64,000 nucleotides of DNA, taken from assembly GCF_002836255.1 (NCBI RefSeq), contig NZ_PJAU01000060.1, positions 62,001 to 126,000 of the forward strand. The letters run 5' to 3'. The stretch's first letter is position 1; each line of letters opens with the position of its first letter. The notes beneath the pieces are model-generated. The model worked only from the letters and a program-made list of their open reading frames with translations, made no database searches and had not been told where the DNA came from. Below are positions 39,709-47,960 of this stretch, one piece after another. This stretch comes from Colwellia sp. 75C3 (GTDB taxonomy: Bacteria > Pseudomonadota > Gammaproteobacteria > Enterobacterales > Alteromonadaceae). Both the position numbers and the translations under genes were made by a program.

Positions 39709-40386
39709 CTATAAGTTGTTGTTAAGGTTATTTTCCTCAAGGTTGCCATTACTGTATTTAGGCAAGTCATTACTGGGTAAACGCTTTTTAAACTCACGCC
39801 TAAGAAAGCAGAAACTGACCAATGCTTGAATACAAACTGTAGCGACAGAGACATACCAAAGCTGTTCTATTTGAAAGTCACTTTGTTTTGATAACCAAAG
39901 AGCAGGCAATATAAAAGTGATTAAACGGGTAGCGGTACTGAGTAAAGCGGGCATGGTATTACCCAGCGATTGAAACATTCCTGAACAGGTAAAAACCAAA
40001 CCAGCGGGTACAAAGTTCCAACAAATCATTTGCAAAAAGATCACGCTAATCAAGATCACTTCTTTATCATCAGAAAAACCTTTCAGCATTAATTCCGCTT
40101 GGGTTAAGCAAACTAAAGTGATAACAGCCATTAATGAGCAGGTCATAATGGCAGTCCAAGTAAAGGTTTCTCGCACTCTTTGGTAATTTTGTGCGCCAAA
40201 GTTTTGCCCTGCAATCGCAGGTGCGGCAAAAGCAATAGCCATAGCGGGTAAAAATAGCGCTTGCATTACCCGCGATCCAAGACCAAAAGCAGCTTGGGCA
40301 TCAGCGCCAAAAGGTTGAATTAACCAATAAATAGCGGCCATATAAATAAACATCAAAAAGAACTCTCCACCGGCAGGCAAGCCAAT
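39709..40386 (-). pseudogene. C-terminal half of a MATE-family efflux gene, cut off by the island
   Basis: The frame encodes about 222 residues of the C-terminal half of a multidrug and toxin extrusion transporter (GGEFFLMFIYMAAIYWLIQP, FGLGSRVMQALFLPAMAIAF, SLMAVITLVCLTQAELMLKG), with about six membrane helices and a proper stop. It lacks the start and N-terminal half, which lie on the far side of the 11.1-kb element (51522-52253). The halves read through in frame as ...KKLLAIGLP-AGGEFFLM..., about 465 aa, the normal MATE length. Alone, neither half is likely to transport. Confidence 0.88.
40375..40386. other. attL core
   Basis: AGGCAAGCCAAT at the junction of the MATE 3' half with the element. 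It matches 11 of 12 bases of the right-hand copy. On the gene's strand it encodes the IGLP codons. For a serine integrase the true exchange would be a dinucleotide inside this core. Confidence 0.75.
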
Positions 40387-40457
40387 GGGCCACTAGATAA
40401 GCTTTATTGATTGTAGTATATTCCTGCCCATACTGGTCCACACAGAGCTATTAAACC

Positions 40458-42107
40458 ATGAGCAAACCAACATTAATAAACTATTCGCGCATTAGTACAA
40501 CCAAGCAAACAAGCGGTACAGGACTAGCGCAACAGCAAGACATTGAAGTAATGAATCAACTATCGGATAAGTATCAGCTAGAAATTGATTCACGTACTTT
40601 TAGTGATGTTGGTAAGTCAGCTTTTAAAGGGTCCCATTTAGAAAACGAATTAGGCCGATTGATAGCGTTAATTAGTTCTGGTGATATTGAACCTGGTTCA
40701 ATCATTGTTATGTTTTCCTTAGATAGATTATCGCGCCAGCATTTAACTAGTGCAGTCAGTCTATTATTAAATATCATATCTAAAGGGGTAGGTATTCACA
40801 CCACTATTGATAATCGTCTATACGTTAACGATTCAGATAGTTTAATGGCTGATTTAATGATGAGTTTAATAGCCTTTGCAGTAGCAAACGAGGAAAGCGT
40901 TAAAAAGTCTACACGAACTAAAGGTAACGCTATGAAGATAATAAACGAGCATCAAAGCGGAAAGCGCAGCCCTGATGGTTTCGCCTTTGCTGTTAAATCG
41001 GTTGGCTCGCATCCTTGGTTTATCAATACATCAGATGGAACGGTAAAACCTGATAGTTATTACTTTCCAATTGCCCAGGAAATAGCAGCACTTTTAATTG
41101 ATGGTTTATCACCTATGAAAGTAAAAGCTATTATAGATAGTAAGTACGATGCTAAAAATACGGCTACCTGGCGTATTGATTTAATACGAAAATTGCACGT
41201 ACAAGGGTCATTAACAGGTGATAGAGTATTAATAATGGATGATGTGACCCATACATTAAAAGGGTATTACCCTCGGTTATTATCAGATGTTGCAGCGTAC
41301 CAGCTTGTTAAGATACGCGAATCACGCGCAATACCAGCAACAGAAAGCAACAGAGTATCATTGTTAACAGGAATGAGTATTTTTGATTGTGCTTGTTGTG
41401 GCGGTGCTGCTGGTTCGGCTATCAATACAAAATCTGTAGTTAGTTATTTCTGTAGACACGCACGTAAAAAACAAGCAACTAACGGTTGTACAGGTTGGAC
41501 TGTTCGAGCGGATTACATCGACAAAGCTATAGTTAATATTTGTGCTGATGAAATTGGTAAGCAAGCAAATAGAATTGATAACTCACAGCAAATAGCTACT
41601 ATTGAATTAGATATATTAACTAAGAAAAACAAGATAGCTGAGTTTAATACTATTGCATTAGAAGTAGCGCTTACTGTGTCCCTAGCTAAATCAATGGCGA
41701 CATTGGAGCAACAGGTAAAAGAATTAGATGCAGCATTGATCGAAGCTAACGCAATAGCGGAAATTGATACTAACTCATTATCTGAACAATGGGACAACAT
41801 TAAAGATATACCGAACCAATCAGATATTGCAGCTAGGGTCGAGTTAAAGCAGATGATACGTAAATCAATTTCACATATCACCGTAACTAAAAATGATGGA
41901 TATTCCTGTTTTACAATAGAGGTTAACTTAATCAACGGGCAGTCTCGATCGGTTGATTGTATTAAGGGTAAGTTAAGTAAAACCTATTCAACAGGAACTA
42001 TACAGCACAGTATTGATGGTGGTTATATGAAAGAAGTTAAAACAGGTATGTCTGATTTTATTGGTTCACACGTACATGAGCAGTTACCTGTCATTGATGA
42101 ACTGTAA
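40458..42107 (+). CDS. Large serine recombinase (site-specific integrase)
   Basis: A 549-aa large serine recombinase that probably integrates and excises the element. The N-terminal resolvase domain (residues 5-150) starts YSRISTTKQ, with the catalytic Ser most likely Ser13, and has FSLDRLSRQ later. A recombinase domain follows (about 170-300, NGFAFAV-like core DGFAFAVKSVG). A zinc ribbon comes next (FDCACCGGAAG...FCRH...NGCTGW, about 309-345), then a coiled region (about 370-440) that typically controls directionality. It starts 72 bp from the left junction. Confidence 0.9.
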   Translation: MSKPTLINYSRISTTKQTSGTGLAQQQDIEVMNQLSDKYQLEIDSRTFSDVGKSAFKGSHLENELGRLIALISSGDIEPGSIIVMFSLDRLSRQHLTSAVSLLLNIISKGVGIHTTIDNRLYVNDSDSLMADLMMSLIAFAVANEESVKKSTRTKGNAMKIINEHQSGKRSPDGFAFAVKSVGSHPWFINTSDGTVKPDSYYFPIAQEIAALLIDGLSPMKVKAIIDSKYDAKNTATWRIDLIRKLHVQGSLTGDRVLIMDDVTHTLKGYYPRLLSDVAAYQLVKIRESRAIPATESNRVSLLTGMSIFDCACCGGAAGSAINTKSVVSYFCRHARKKQATNGCTGWTVRADYIDKAIVNICADEIGKQANRIDNSQQIATIELDILTKKNKIAEFNTIALEVALTVSLAKSMATLEQQVKELDAALIEANAIAEIDTNSLSEQWDNIKDIPNQSDIAARVELKQMIRKSISHITVTKNDGYSCFTIEVNLINGQSRSVDCIKGKLSKTYSTGTIQHSIDGGYMKEVKTGMSDFIGSHVHEQLPVIDEL

Positions 42108-42844
42108 ACAGTGAGCCAATAATATTAGCCTCGATACACCATAGCCCTAACACCTGGGCTATTTTCCACCTCTACAGCCCAATAGATTCAATGGGACCAG
42201 CCAAACAAGCAAATAGAGTTTGCTTAATTGTTAAGGCTGTTAACTATATCAAAGGATTGTTTTAATGGTTCTGTGTGGCTCTGTCGAATCCATTATTAAG
42301 GTATTGCTGTATTTTCCCAGGTGTTCTAGTCTCAACCTGTTTTATTAGTCGGTTGCGAAAGTTTCGCAACTTAACCTCCTGGTAAGGTCGAAAACTTTTC
42401 GCCCTTATGGCGTAAAGTCCTGCAGCTAAAATATAACTGAATATGTTGTTATCAGTAAAAGTTCACAACTGATTAAATAATACACCAATATCCGCTGTTA
42501 CACTTCTGTTACTACGTGTCCAATACTTGTCAGTATCGGACATAGTGCTACAGCCCTTTAAAATGACCCCTCACTATGTCCACTTAACGAATAACTTGAT
42601 ATGCATAGTATATTCACTGACTTATGCAGCACCTATGCAGTTTTAAGCCCTATTTGTGGGTAGTTATTCATATGGTTAATTATCGCCCTGTTTTTGTATG
42701 TTTGTACAAAAAGGTCGATTAAATCAATAAATAGTAATTCGTTACGTATGGGTTACGGTTTCTCAACACTTACTTACAGTTACTACAAGTATTCACTATA
42801 CAATCCAGGAATTAAAAACCACACAGATAGTAAGGTAAAAAATA
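42108..42844. promoter_or_regulatory. Palindrome-rich control region before the cargo operon
   Basis: No gene. GTTGCGAAAGTTTCGCAAC (42352-42370) is a perfect palindrome about an odd centre. CGAAAACTTTTCG (42389-42401) is a second, related one 37 bp along. TGTCCAATAC (42517-42526) and GTATCGGACA (42533-42542) form another inverted pair with one mismatch. These look like operators, perhaps for an unidentified element-coded repressor, ahead of the rightward genes. Confidence 0.5.
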
Positions 42845-43420
42845 ATGAGCAACATCACGTTAAACGGTCTTAACGATTCTTTGTGTAACCACGTTATCGA
42901 AAATATTCTAAGTTCAAAAATAAGGATTGATTGTTCATTGAACCAGGATGAAATTATGGAACTGATAAGCGGCAGTTATCCCCATGACTTTGATTATTCC
43001 ATTGACTACAACAGTGAAGCATTATCAGTTATGGATAATACAGACCTCACGAATCATGATTCTGTTTTGTATGGTTTAGATGATTTAGATTTTAGCGGCC
43101 TAGATTCATCATGGGCATGTTTGAGGCATGAAGCGCAATTGATAGTTAATAACGTGCTGCAGAGCATCACTAGCAGCGTTATAGCCTCATTAGCTGAAGA
43201 GGTTCACAATACCACTAGCTGCGCTGAAACGCTCGGTTTTACTGGTTCATTAGGCTTTAGCTCTAACTACCTATTGGGATATTGCGCGCATGAATCAGAA
43301 TCACTTGAAGGTGTCGCGATATACAGAGGGGCCTATCAGGTTGAAAGTGAACTTGATGGAGTAGAACACGTTATAGCTAATGGTTTATGCGCTAGCGCTT
43401 GCTGGACTGCTGAAGCGTGA
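42845..43420 (+). CDS. Hypothetical acidic protein, first cargo gene
   Basis: Not recognised. A 191-aa, Asp/Glu- and Ser/Asn-rich protein with no signal peptide or membrane helix. A run of short acidic motifs (HDFDYSIDYNSE, GLDDLDFSGLDSS) lies in the middle, and the C-terminal third has several Cys (NTTSCAETLGFTGSLGFSSN, LLGYCAHE, GLCASACWTAEA). AAGG lies nine bases before the ATG. Its stop overlaps the next gene's GTG (GTGA), so the two are probably translated together. Confidence 0.75.
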   Translation: MSNITLNGLNDSLCNHVIENILSSKIRIDCSLNQDEIMELISGSYPHDFDYSIDYNSEALSVMDNTDLTNHDSVLYGLDDLDFSGLDSSWACLRHEAQLIVNNVLQSITSSVIASLAEEVHNTTSCAETLGFTGSLGFSSNYLLGYCAHESESLEGVAIYRGAYQVESELDGVEHVIANGLCASACWTAEA

Positions 43421-44562
43421 ACACTGTACACCAGCTAAGTGAAACAGAGTTTCAAGCGTTGCTATCTGCAGCTAACGGGAATGTTAAAAGGGTATTGATA
43501 GCTAAAAGAAACTTTGAATTATCACTTATAGAAAGAGGGTATAAATTAACCTCTATTTATAAAGGGGACTCGGTAAAGGTTAACTTGCAATGCGACAAGG
43601 GCCACGGCTACAGCGTTGCACCATACACTTTTAAACAGGGTCACGGTTGCCCAGACTGCACAATGCAAAGCCCTAAAATAGCTAAAGCCTCATTTACTGC
43701 ACTTGTACTATTAAGAAATCATGTTCAGTTATCTGATTATGTGAGTAGTAAAGCAAAAGTAAAATTAAAGTGTGATAAGGGTCACGTATTCCAAAGTACA
43801 CCAGGGACCTATATACAAGCTGTAACTGGCTGCGCTACCTGCTCTAAATGTTCCCCTATTTCAGCAAAAGAAAGCACACTAAAAACCCTAAACGCTAAGG
43901 GATACACCCCTTTAAGTCAGTACGTAAACGCTAAAACTCGCATGAATGTTATGTGTGATAAGGGGCATGAATTCGATATTACCCCAGATAAAATCAAGCT
44001 AGGTAGGGGGTGCAGGGTGTGCGCTGGTAATTGCCCTATCAAAGCAGGAATTGATTTTAAAAATATGGTTATCAGTCGTGGGGAAATCCAGTTAAGCGAA
44101 TATAAAGGCGATACGGTAAAGGTAAAAATTAGGTGCGAAAAAGAACATGAATATTTAATTATACCTGGCTCTTATAAGGTGGGTAGAGGCTGCGCTAAAT
44201 GCGCTAAATATGGCTTTAACCCGAACGAACCAGGATATATATACATTCAAGAAATAACCTTAAATAGTGAGGTTCAGGGGTATAAGTTCGGTATAGCATT
44301 CGACCCAGTAACAAGAATTAAGAGCATTCGATTTTCGTCAATATTTAAACATAGAATTATATTTACCCATAGGTACGACCTAGGCCGCGATGCCTTAAAC
44401 CTTGAAAATATAATCAAGGGCCAGTTTAAGACTAGCCATTTATCTAAGCAGGATATGCCACAAGGATTTACTGAAACAATATCCCCAGGTGATTTAGAGC
44501 CATTGATTAAAGTAATAGAAACATTTAACCAGCAATTAACTAAGCCAGGAATAGCAGCATGA
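43417..44562 (+). CDS. Putative nuclease: four zinc-ribbon repeats plus GIY-YIG-like domain
   Basis: A 381-aa protein with four copies of a C-x2-K/E-x-H...GCxxC ribbon: residues 59-81 (CDKGHGYSVAP...GCPDC), 119-142, 180-202 and 240-262. Each is 20-24 residues with two Cys pairs, like the treble-clef/DUF4379-type ribbons found in phage-borne endonucleases. The C-terminal part (272-340) has the GIY-YIG layout: GYIYI (273-277), KFGIAFDPVTR with Arg300, and Glu330 in ALNLENIIKG. It may act as a homing or anti-phage nuclease, or have a structural DNA-binding role. GTG start, coupled to the gene before and to the next by ATGA. Confidence 0.72.
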   Translation: MNTVHQLSETEFQALLSAANGNVKRVLIAKRNFELSLIERGYKLTSIYKGDSVKVNLQCDKGHGYSVAPYTFKQGHGCPDCTMQSPKIAKASFTALVLLRNHVQLSDYVSSKAKVKLKCDKGHVFQSTPGTYIQAVTGCATCSKCSPISAKESTLKTLNAKGYTPLSQYVNAKTRMNVMCDKGHEFDITPDKIKLGRGCRVCAGNCPIKAGIDFKNMVISRGEIQLSEYKGDTVKVKIRCEKEHEYLIIPGSYKVGRGCAKCAKYGFNPNEPGYIYIQEITLNSEVQGYKFGIAFDPVTRIKSIRFSSIFKHRIIFTHRYDLGRDALNLENIIKGQFKTSHLSKQDMPQGFTETISPGDLEPLIKVIETFNQQLTKPGIAA

Positions 44563-44744
44563 ATAATTTAAAAGGTATCTCACGACCTAGAAACAGTACG
44601 TCCATTGCCAAAAGAAAGGCACATGCTGCAGCAAATGCAGAGCATTTAATAAGTGTACATGACAATTTAATGCATACACGGCCCAGTTACCTGAAAGCTA
44701 GAAACACAATGATTACGCAACTCAATAGCATTTTGAACCACTAA
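44559..44744 (+). CDS. Hypothetical 61-aa basic protein
   Basis: Not recognised. A small basic protein (MNNLKGISRPRNSTSIAKRK...) with predicted helices and no signal. Its ATG overlaps the stop of the nuclease candidate, so it is probably translationally coupled to it. It could be an accessory or antidote protein, but nothing in the sequence proves that. Confidence 0.6.
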   Translation: MNNLKGISRPRNSTSIAKRKAHAAANAEHLISVHDNLMHTRPSYLKARNTMITQLNSILNH

Positions 44745-44764
44745 AATTAACAGGAACACTTATC

Positions 44765-45142
44765 ATGATTAAGTCAGTATCACTTATTGCTATTAGCTCA
44801 TTGGCTCTATGTATGACAGCACAAGCAGTCCAGTTTATACACCCGTTAGACTTTGATAACAGCTTAGTACAACGTAAAGAAGTAGCGGCTTACATTCGTT
44901 ATCAAGTTAAGGAGGATTACTGTAATGGTGCGGTTGATATGTGTCAGCCCTCAATGTTACGCATGATGGAAAATCAAAACTTATCCTCATTTAAAAAGCT
45001 TATGTTTGCTGAAGATCGAAAGATACTAGACCAGGTAATTGATACCTACTGTGATGGTGTTCTTGATATGTGTAGTTATTTCAACTTAAACATGATGTAT
45101 CGAACCGACCTAAAAGCAAGCAAAAAGACATTAACCTGGTAA
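44765..45142 (+). CDS. Exported protein with duplicated YC-x-G-x2-DMC motif
   Basis: Not recognised. A signal peptide (MIKSVSLIAISSLALCMTAQ, cleavage near residue 21) precedes about 104 residues made largely of two similar units: YCNGAVDMCQPSMLRMM (52-68) and YCDGVLDMCSYFNLNMM (95-111). Four cysteines in paired positions suggest two disulphides or a metal site. AGGA precedes the ATG. The signal peptide resembles that of the gene at 45331 (SSLALC core), suggesting the two share an origin. Confidence 0.72.
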   Translation: MIKSVSLIAISSLALCMTAQAVQFIHPLDFDNSLVQRKEVAAYIRYQVKEDYCNGAVDMCQPSMLRMMENQNLSSFKKLMFAEDRKILDQVIDTYCDGVLDMCSYFNLNMMYRTDLKASKKTLTW

Positions 45143-45154
45143 GGAATTAAAACA

Positions 45155-45334
45155 ATGAATAACGATTATCAGTATGGCTATCAATGGTCGTCTATGACTC
45201 AGGGCCGTAGCTATAGCGGCATTAATGATGGTGCAAAGGATAGCCGCATAGAGTCAGAAAAGAATATAAGAGCGGCAGAAGATCGACAGCTTAAACGAGA
45301 ACTACACGCAGAAAAGTTAAAAGGTAAATCATGA
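45155..45334 (+). CDS. Hypothetical 59-aa protein
   Basis: A short frame (MNNDYQYGYQWSSMTQGRSY...LHAEKLKGKS) with AAGGAA 11 bases before the ATG, and an ATGA overlap with the next gene. The N-terminus is rich in Tyr/Gln, the C-terminus is charged and helical. No family recognised. Coupling and spacing make it more likely real than chance. Confidence 0.6.
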   Translation: MNNDYQYGYQWSSMTQGRSYSGINDGAKDSRIESEKNIRAAEDRQLKRELHAEKLKGKS

Positions 45335-45723
45335 ACCAGTTAATAAAAATACTCGCTCTAAGCTCATTGGCTCTATGTACATCAAATGCTTACGCTACAA
45401 GCGGTTCGCTTGATGCTTTCAACTGTCATACGGATACGCGCATCAATCATTATCATTGTCACCAGAGCGCAATTAAACCAGCACCTAAAACGGGATATAG
45501 GAATGATGGTGGCAAAGCTATTGTTGAAGCTTTCCAGGCATACGCTGACAAGGTTGAAAGGGATGAAATACGGGGCAATAGCAGAGGGGGTAAACGTCAA
45601 CGTACAGGTGACAACTTTAAAGCAGGTAAGGCCCAAAGGGTAAGCGATACAGAGCAAGCGCGTAAAGATGAATGGTTCAAGTCTCGTATGGCTGAACTGA
45701 AAGCAGAACAGAATAATAAATAA
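45331..45723 (+). CDS. Exported protein with CH...YHCH motif
   Basis: A signal peptide (MNQLIKILALSSLALCTSNA, cleavage after YA near residue 22) is followed by LDAFNCHTDTRINHYHCHQS. The CH-x6-HYHCH cluster (C32, H33, H40, H42, C43, H44) recalls the GCH...YHCH motif of small periplasmic proteins seen beside nucleases and copper/zinc proteins, probably a metal-binding or disulphide-bonded hairpin. The remaining 80 residues are basic and low in complexity (RGNSRGGKRQRTGDNFKAGK). Function unknown. Confidence 0.7.
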   Translation: MNQLIKILALSSLALCTSNAYATSGSLDAFNCHTDTRINHYHCHQSAIKPAPKTGYRNDGGKAIVEAFQAYADKVERDEIRGNSRGGKRQRTGDNFKAGKAQRVSDTEQARKDEWFKSRMAELKAEQNNK

Positions 45724-45744
45724 CAAAAAGTAAGGGCGCAACAA

Positions 45745-46212
45745 GTGACAACTAAAAAACAAGAAAAGAGAAACGGAATACCAAAACCTAAAGCTGGTTG
45801 TGTAGGTCGTGAAGTGTGGAATCGAATTGATATTATTATCAAGAAAAATCATCCTCAATACTTCCCAAGTGTAAAAGCATTAACTGATGATTTAAAAGAA
45901 CAGGGCCGTGATTACGGTTCCCATGTAATAAAAAATACTAGAGCTAGATATAAGAAATTCCACGACCACGCAGAAAAGGAATTAGCAGCAGGTTACACAA
46001 GTCATAAGGTAGAAAAGAAAAAAGAAAAGAAGGTGATTATCGGTATAGCTGCAGAGCCTGTAATCGAGCCTGAAGCCGTAGAAACTGAAGCCGCGACAAC
46101 TGCACTTGCTGAAGTGGTTCACGAGGTAATAGGACCTATTGAGGACCCTTATCTTGAAAGTTTTATTGAGTTCCAGCAGTTCAAACAGTCCATGAAAGCC
46201 AGGGGCCTATAA
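45745..46212 (+). CDS. Hypothetical basic protein with acidic tail
   Basis: Not recognised. The first 95 residues are basic and helical (VGREVWNRIDIIIKKNHPQY, SHVIKNTRARYKKFHDHAEK), as in small nucleic-acid-binding proteins. A KKKEKK stretch and a Glu/Ala-rich segment (EPVIEPEAVETEAATTALAE) follow, ending in EFQQFKQSMKARGL. GTG start with AAGGGC nearby. No signal peptide. Confidence 0.62.
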   Translation: MTTKKQEKRNGIPKPKAGCVGREVWNRIDIIIKKNHPQYFPSVKALTDDLKEQGRDYGSHVIKNTRARYKKFHDHAEKELAAGYTSHKVEKKKEKKVIIGIAAEPVIEPEAVETEAATTALAEVVHEVIGPIEDPYLESFIEFQQFKQSMKARGL

Positions 46213-46270
46213 ACAATTTATCCAGGTCTATGAAAGTAGCCCTTCATCAAACTACCCAGGAAAATGAACC

Positions 46271-46618
46271 ATGAATAATTTAAGCGCAGAATTAAACGCA
46301 GCACTACACGGTGCGGTATTTGCATTTAGTAAATGCAATATAGATTTAGAGGGGCAGCTATTTAACAACCATGATGTAACAGGGTTTACCCCTAAGTTAC
46401 CTGGTGTGGTTATGGGTAACGCTAAATGGATTTCTGATTACGCAGTATGTAAGCAAGATAATTTATTTTTTATGCGCTTAATAAACATTAATGATATGCG
46501 CGCAGAGTGCCTAAACCATACCGCCAACATACCAGCAAAAAGAAATGATGGGTCCTGGTATGTATCTTTTAATACTGTAGAAGAATTAGCAGTATTCATA
46601 CTAGCAAACAACCACTAA
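46271..46618 (+). CDS. Hypothetical 115-aa cytoplasmic protein
   Basis: Not recognised. No signal or membrane helix. Contains GVVMGNAKWISDYAVCKQDN and DGSWYVSFNTVEELAVFI, suggesting a small mixed alpha/beta domain. It is preceded by the CCAGGAAAA leader shared with nearby cargo genes. Three cysteines. Confidence 0.62.
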   Translation: MNNLSAELNAALHGAVFAFSKCNIDLEGQLFNNHDVTGFTPKLPGVVMGNAKWISDYAVCKQDNLFFMRLININDMRAECLNHTANIPAKRNDGSWYVSFNTVEELAVFILANNH

Positions 46619-46633
46619 ACCAGGAATTGAACC

Positions 46634-46846
46634 ATGAAGAAAATAATACTATTAGCCCTGGCAGCGGTAAGCTTTACAGCGCTAGCCCATGATTATGATG
46701 GTAATGATTATGATACAAGCACGTTATACATGGCTATCTGGGAAAATGAAAGCAAGGTAAGCGAGTTGCAAAGTAAAGTAAGTGACCTTGAGGACCAAGT
46801 AACAAAACTTATCCGTACAGTTAGGCAACTAAAAAACGAACACTAA
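46634..46846 (+). CDS. Small exported coiled-coil protein
   Basis: Seventy residues: a signal peptide (MKKIILLALAAVSFTALAHD, cleavage after LA near residue 18) and a mature part of about 52 residues, which is a heptad-like coiled coil (ENESKVSELQSKVSDLEDQV then TKLIRTVRQLKNEH). Preceded by CCAGGAATT. It could oligomerise in the periplasm. Function unknown. Confidence 0.62.
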   Translation: MKKIILLALAAVSFTALAHDYDGNDYDTSTLYMAIWENESKVSELQSKVSDLEDQVTKLIRTVRQLKNEH

Positions 46847-46891
46847 ACCCGTACTACATAAATATAACTTAATAATCAGGATTATGAACCA

Positions 46892-47245
46892 GTGAAAAAA
46901 GTATTAATATCTGCAGCAATAGCGCTTACCTTAACGACAGCAGCACAGGCACAAGAAAGTATTGATTGTGAATTCCTTGGCAAGTACGCAGGGGCGGTCG
47001 CTTTCGCTTATCACTATGACCCATTAATAATAGATGAACACTTGAAGTCTGATGTAACAACAGAGAACCGTAAAAACATCATACTTAACTTTTTAAATAC
47101 TAAAATGCTTTTGGATACCGAATCATACAACGGACAAGCAGCAAGCTTTAAAAAGTCCCTGGTGAAGAATGTAGAAGATTATTATACAAATGTTGTTCTT
47201 GTAGAATGTGAGGCTAACGGGTCTATTGTGATAAAGCCTAAATAG
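46892..47245 (+). CDS. Hypothetical exported 117-aa protein, last cargo gene
   Basis: Not recognised. A signal peptide (MKKVLISAAIALTLTTAAQA) and a mature domain of about 97 residues with two cysteines (SIDCEFLGKYAGAVAFAYHY and VLVECEANG), which could be disulphide-bonded. GTG start. It is the final gene of the rightward operon and is followed by the long non-coding convergent zone. Confidence 0.65.
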   Translation: MKKVLISAAIALTLTTAAQAQESIDCEFLGKYAGAVAFAYHYDPLIIDEHLKSDVTTENRKNIILNFLNTKMLLDTESYNGQAASFKKSLVKNVEDYYTNVVLVECEANGSIVIKPK

Positions 47246-47960
47246 GATACCACTAGAATAAATCACAGTAAGCCCCTCCGATGGTTAACCCACTGATACA
47301 CGATTTTGTGCGCGTTAACCTCAAAGCTTTTTTTTATATTCTCCATAATCAATGGAGCGTACCACTAGTACAGGCTGCCCTTTAAACCTGAACTGGGATG
47401 ATGATATATCTCGAATGGTTTACCTACCTAGAATGGCTCGTTTAGGGTCTTTAACGCACCAAGTCAGCACCTATGGTACTAGCAATGTAATCAAGGGGGT
47501 ATGCCTGAGGTAAAACCACTTGCTATGGTGACCCAGCCGTCCCTAAATTTTACACGTTTTATAAATTATATATTCATTCCCCCCGTTGATGATAAAGACA
47601 TCAATGTCCAGGGGTAAGACAGTTTTGTCCAGGGGGTATGCTGAAGGTAAAAACCTTTGGTATTGTTAACACGCTGATACTAAATTTTGTATAAATCAAA
47701 CTTTGAAACATTTAAAAGCCCATTATATGAATAGTTATTCATGGGGGGTAGAGTTCTAAAAACTTGCCCCATGTAAAATTCAGATGCGGTGTGTTAACAA
47801 TAATGATTCGATTTACCCCAGCTATACCCCCTAGGGGGCAAGGGTATACCCCTAATTAATGTTAGTCATACCATACATAGGAGCATCATTTATACGCCCT
47901 ACATTAACGCATAGGGCCTCTACATATATGAATAGATACCTATCAATTACGTATACCTAA
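47246..47960. other. Convergent non-coding zone with iterated repeats and GC palindromes
   Basis: A 715-bp gap between converging operons with no coding pattern. GTTAAC-x-C-x-CTGATAC-x3-ATTTTGT occurs at 47284-47309 and 47665-47690 (21 of 26 identical). A longer unit beginning AGGGGGTATG-CTGA and ending CTAAATTTT occurs at about 47494-47555 and 47633-47690. TGTCCAGGGG is repeated at about 47605-47640. CCCCCTAGGGGG (47827-47838) is a perfect palindrome in otherwise AT-rich DNA. Replication origin, transfer origin or packaging site are all possible. None is proven. Confidence 0.6.

Noticed and set aside
39709..40380. MATE C-terminal frame as an independent gene
   Set aside because: Its apparent start codon is an internal Leu codon of the split gene, with no ribosome-binding site.
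41513..41935. 140-aa minus-strand ORF
   Set aside because: Antisense shadow of the serine integrase.
45382..45858. 158-aa and 81-aa minus-strand ORFs
   Set aside because: They are antisense to two coupled cargo genes with good starts, and the translations are Phe/Cys-rich shadows.
47494..47692. Repeats as a CRISPR array
   Set aside because: Only two or three diverged copies with irregular spacing and no cas genes.
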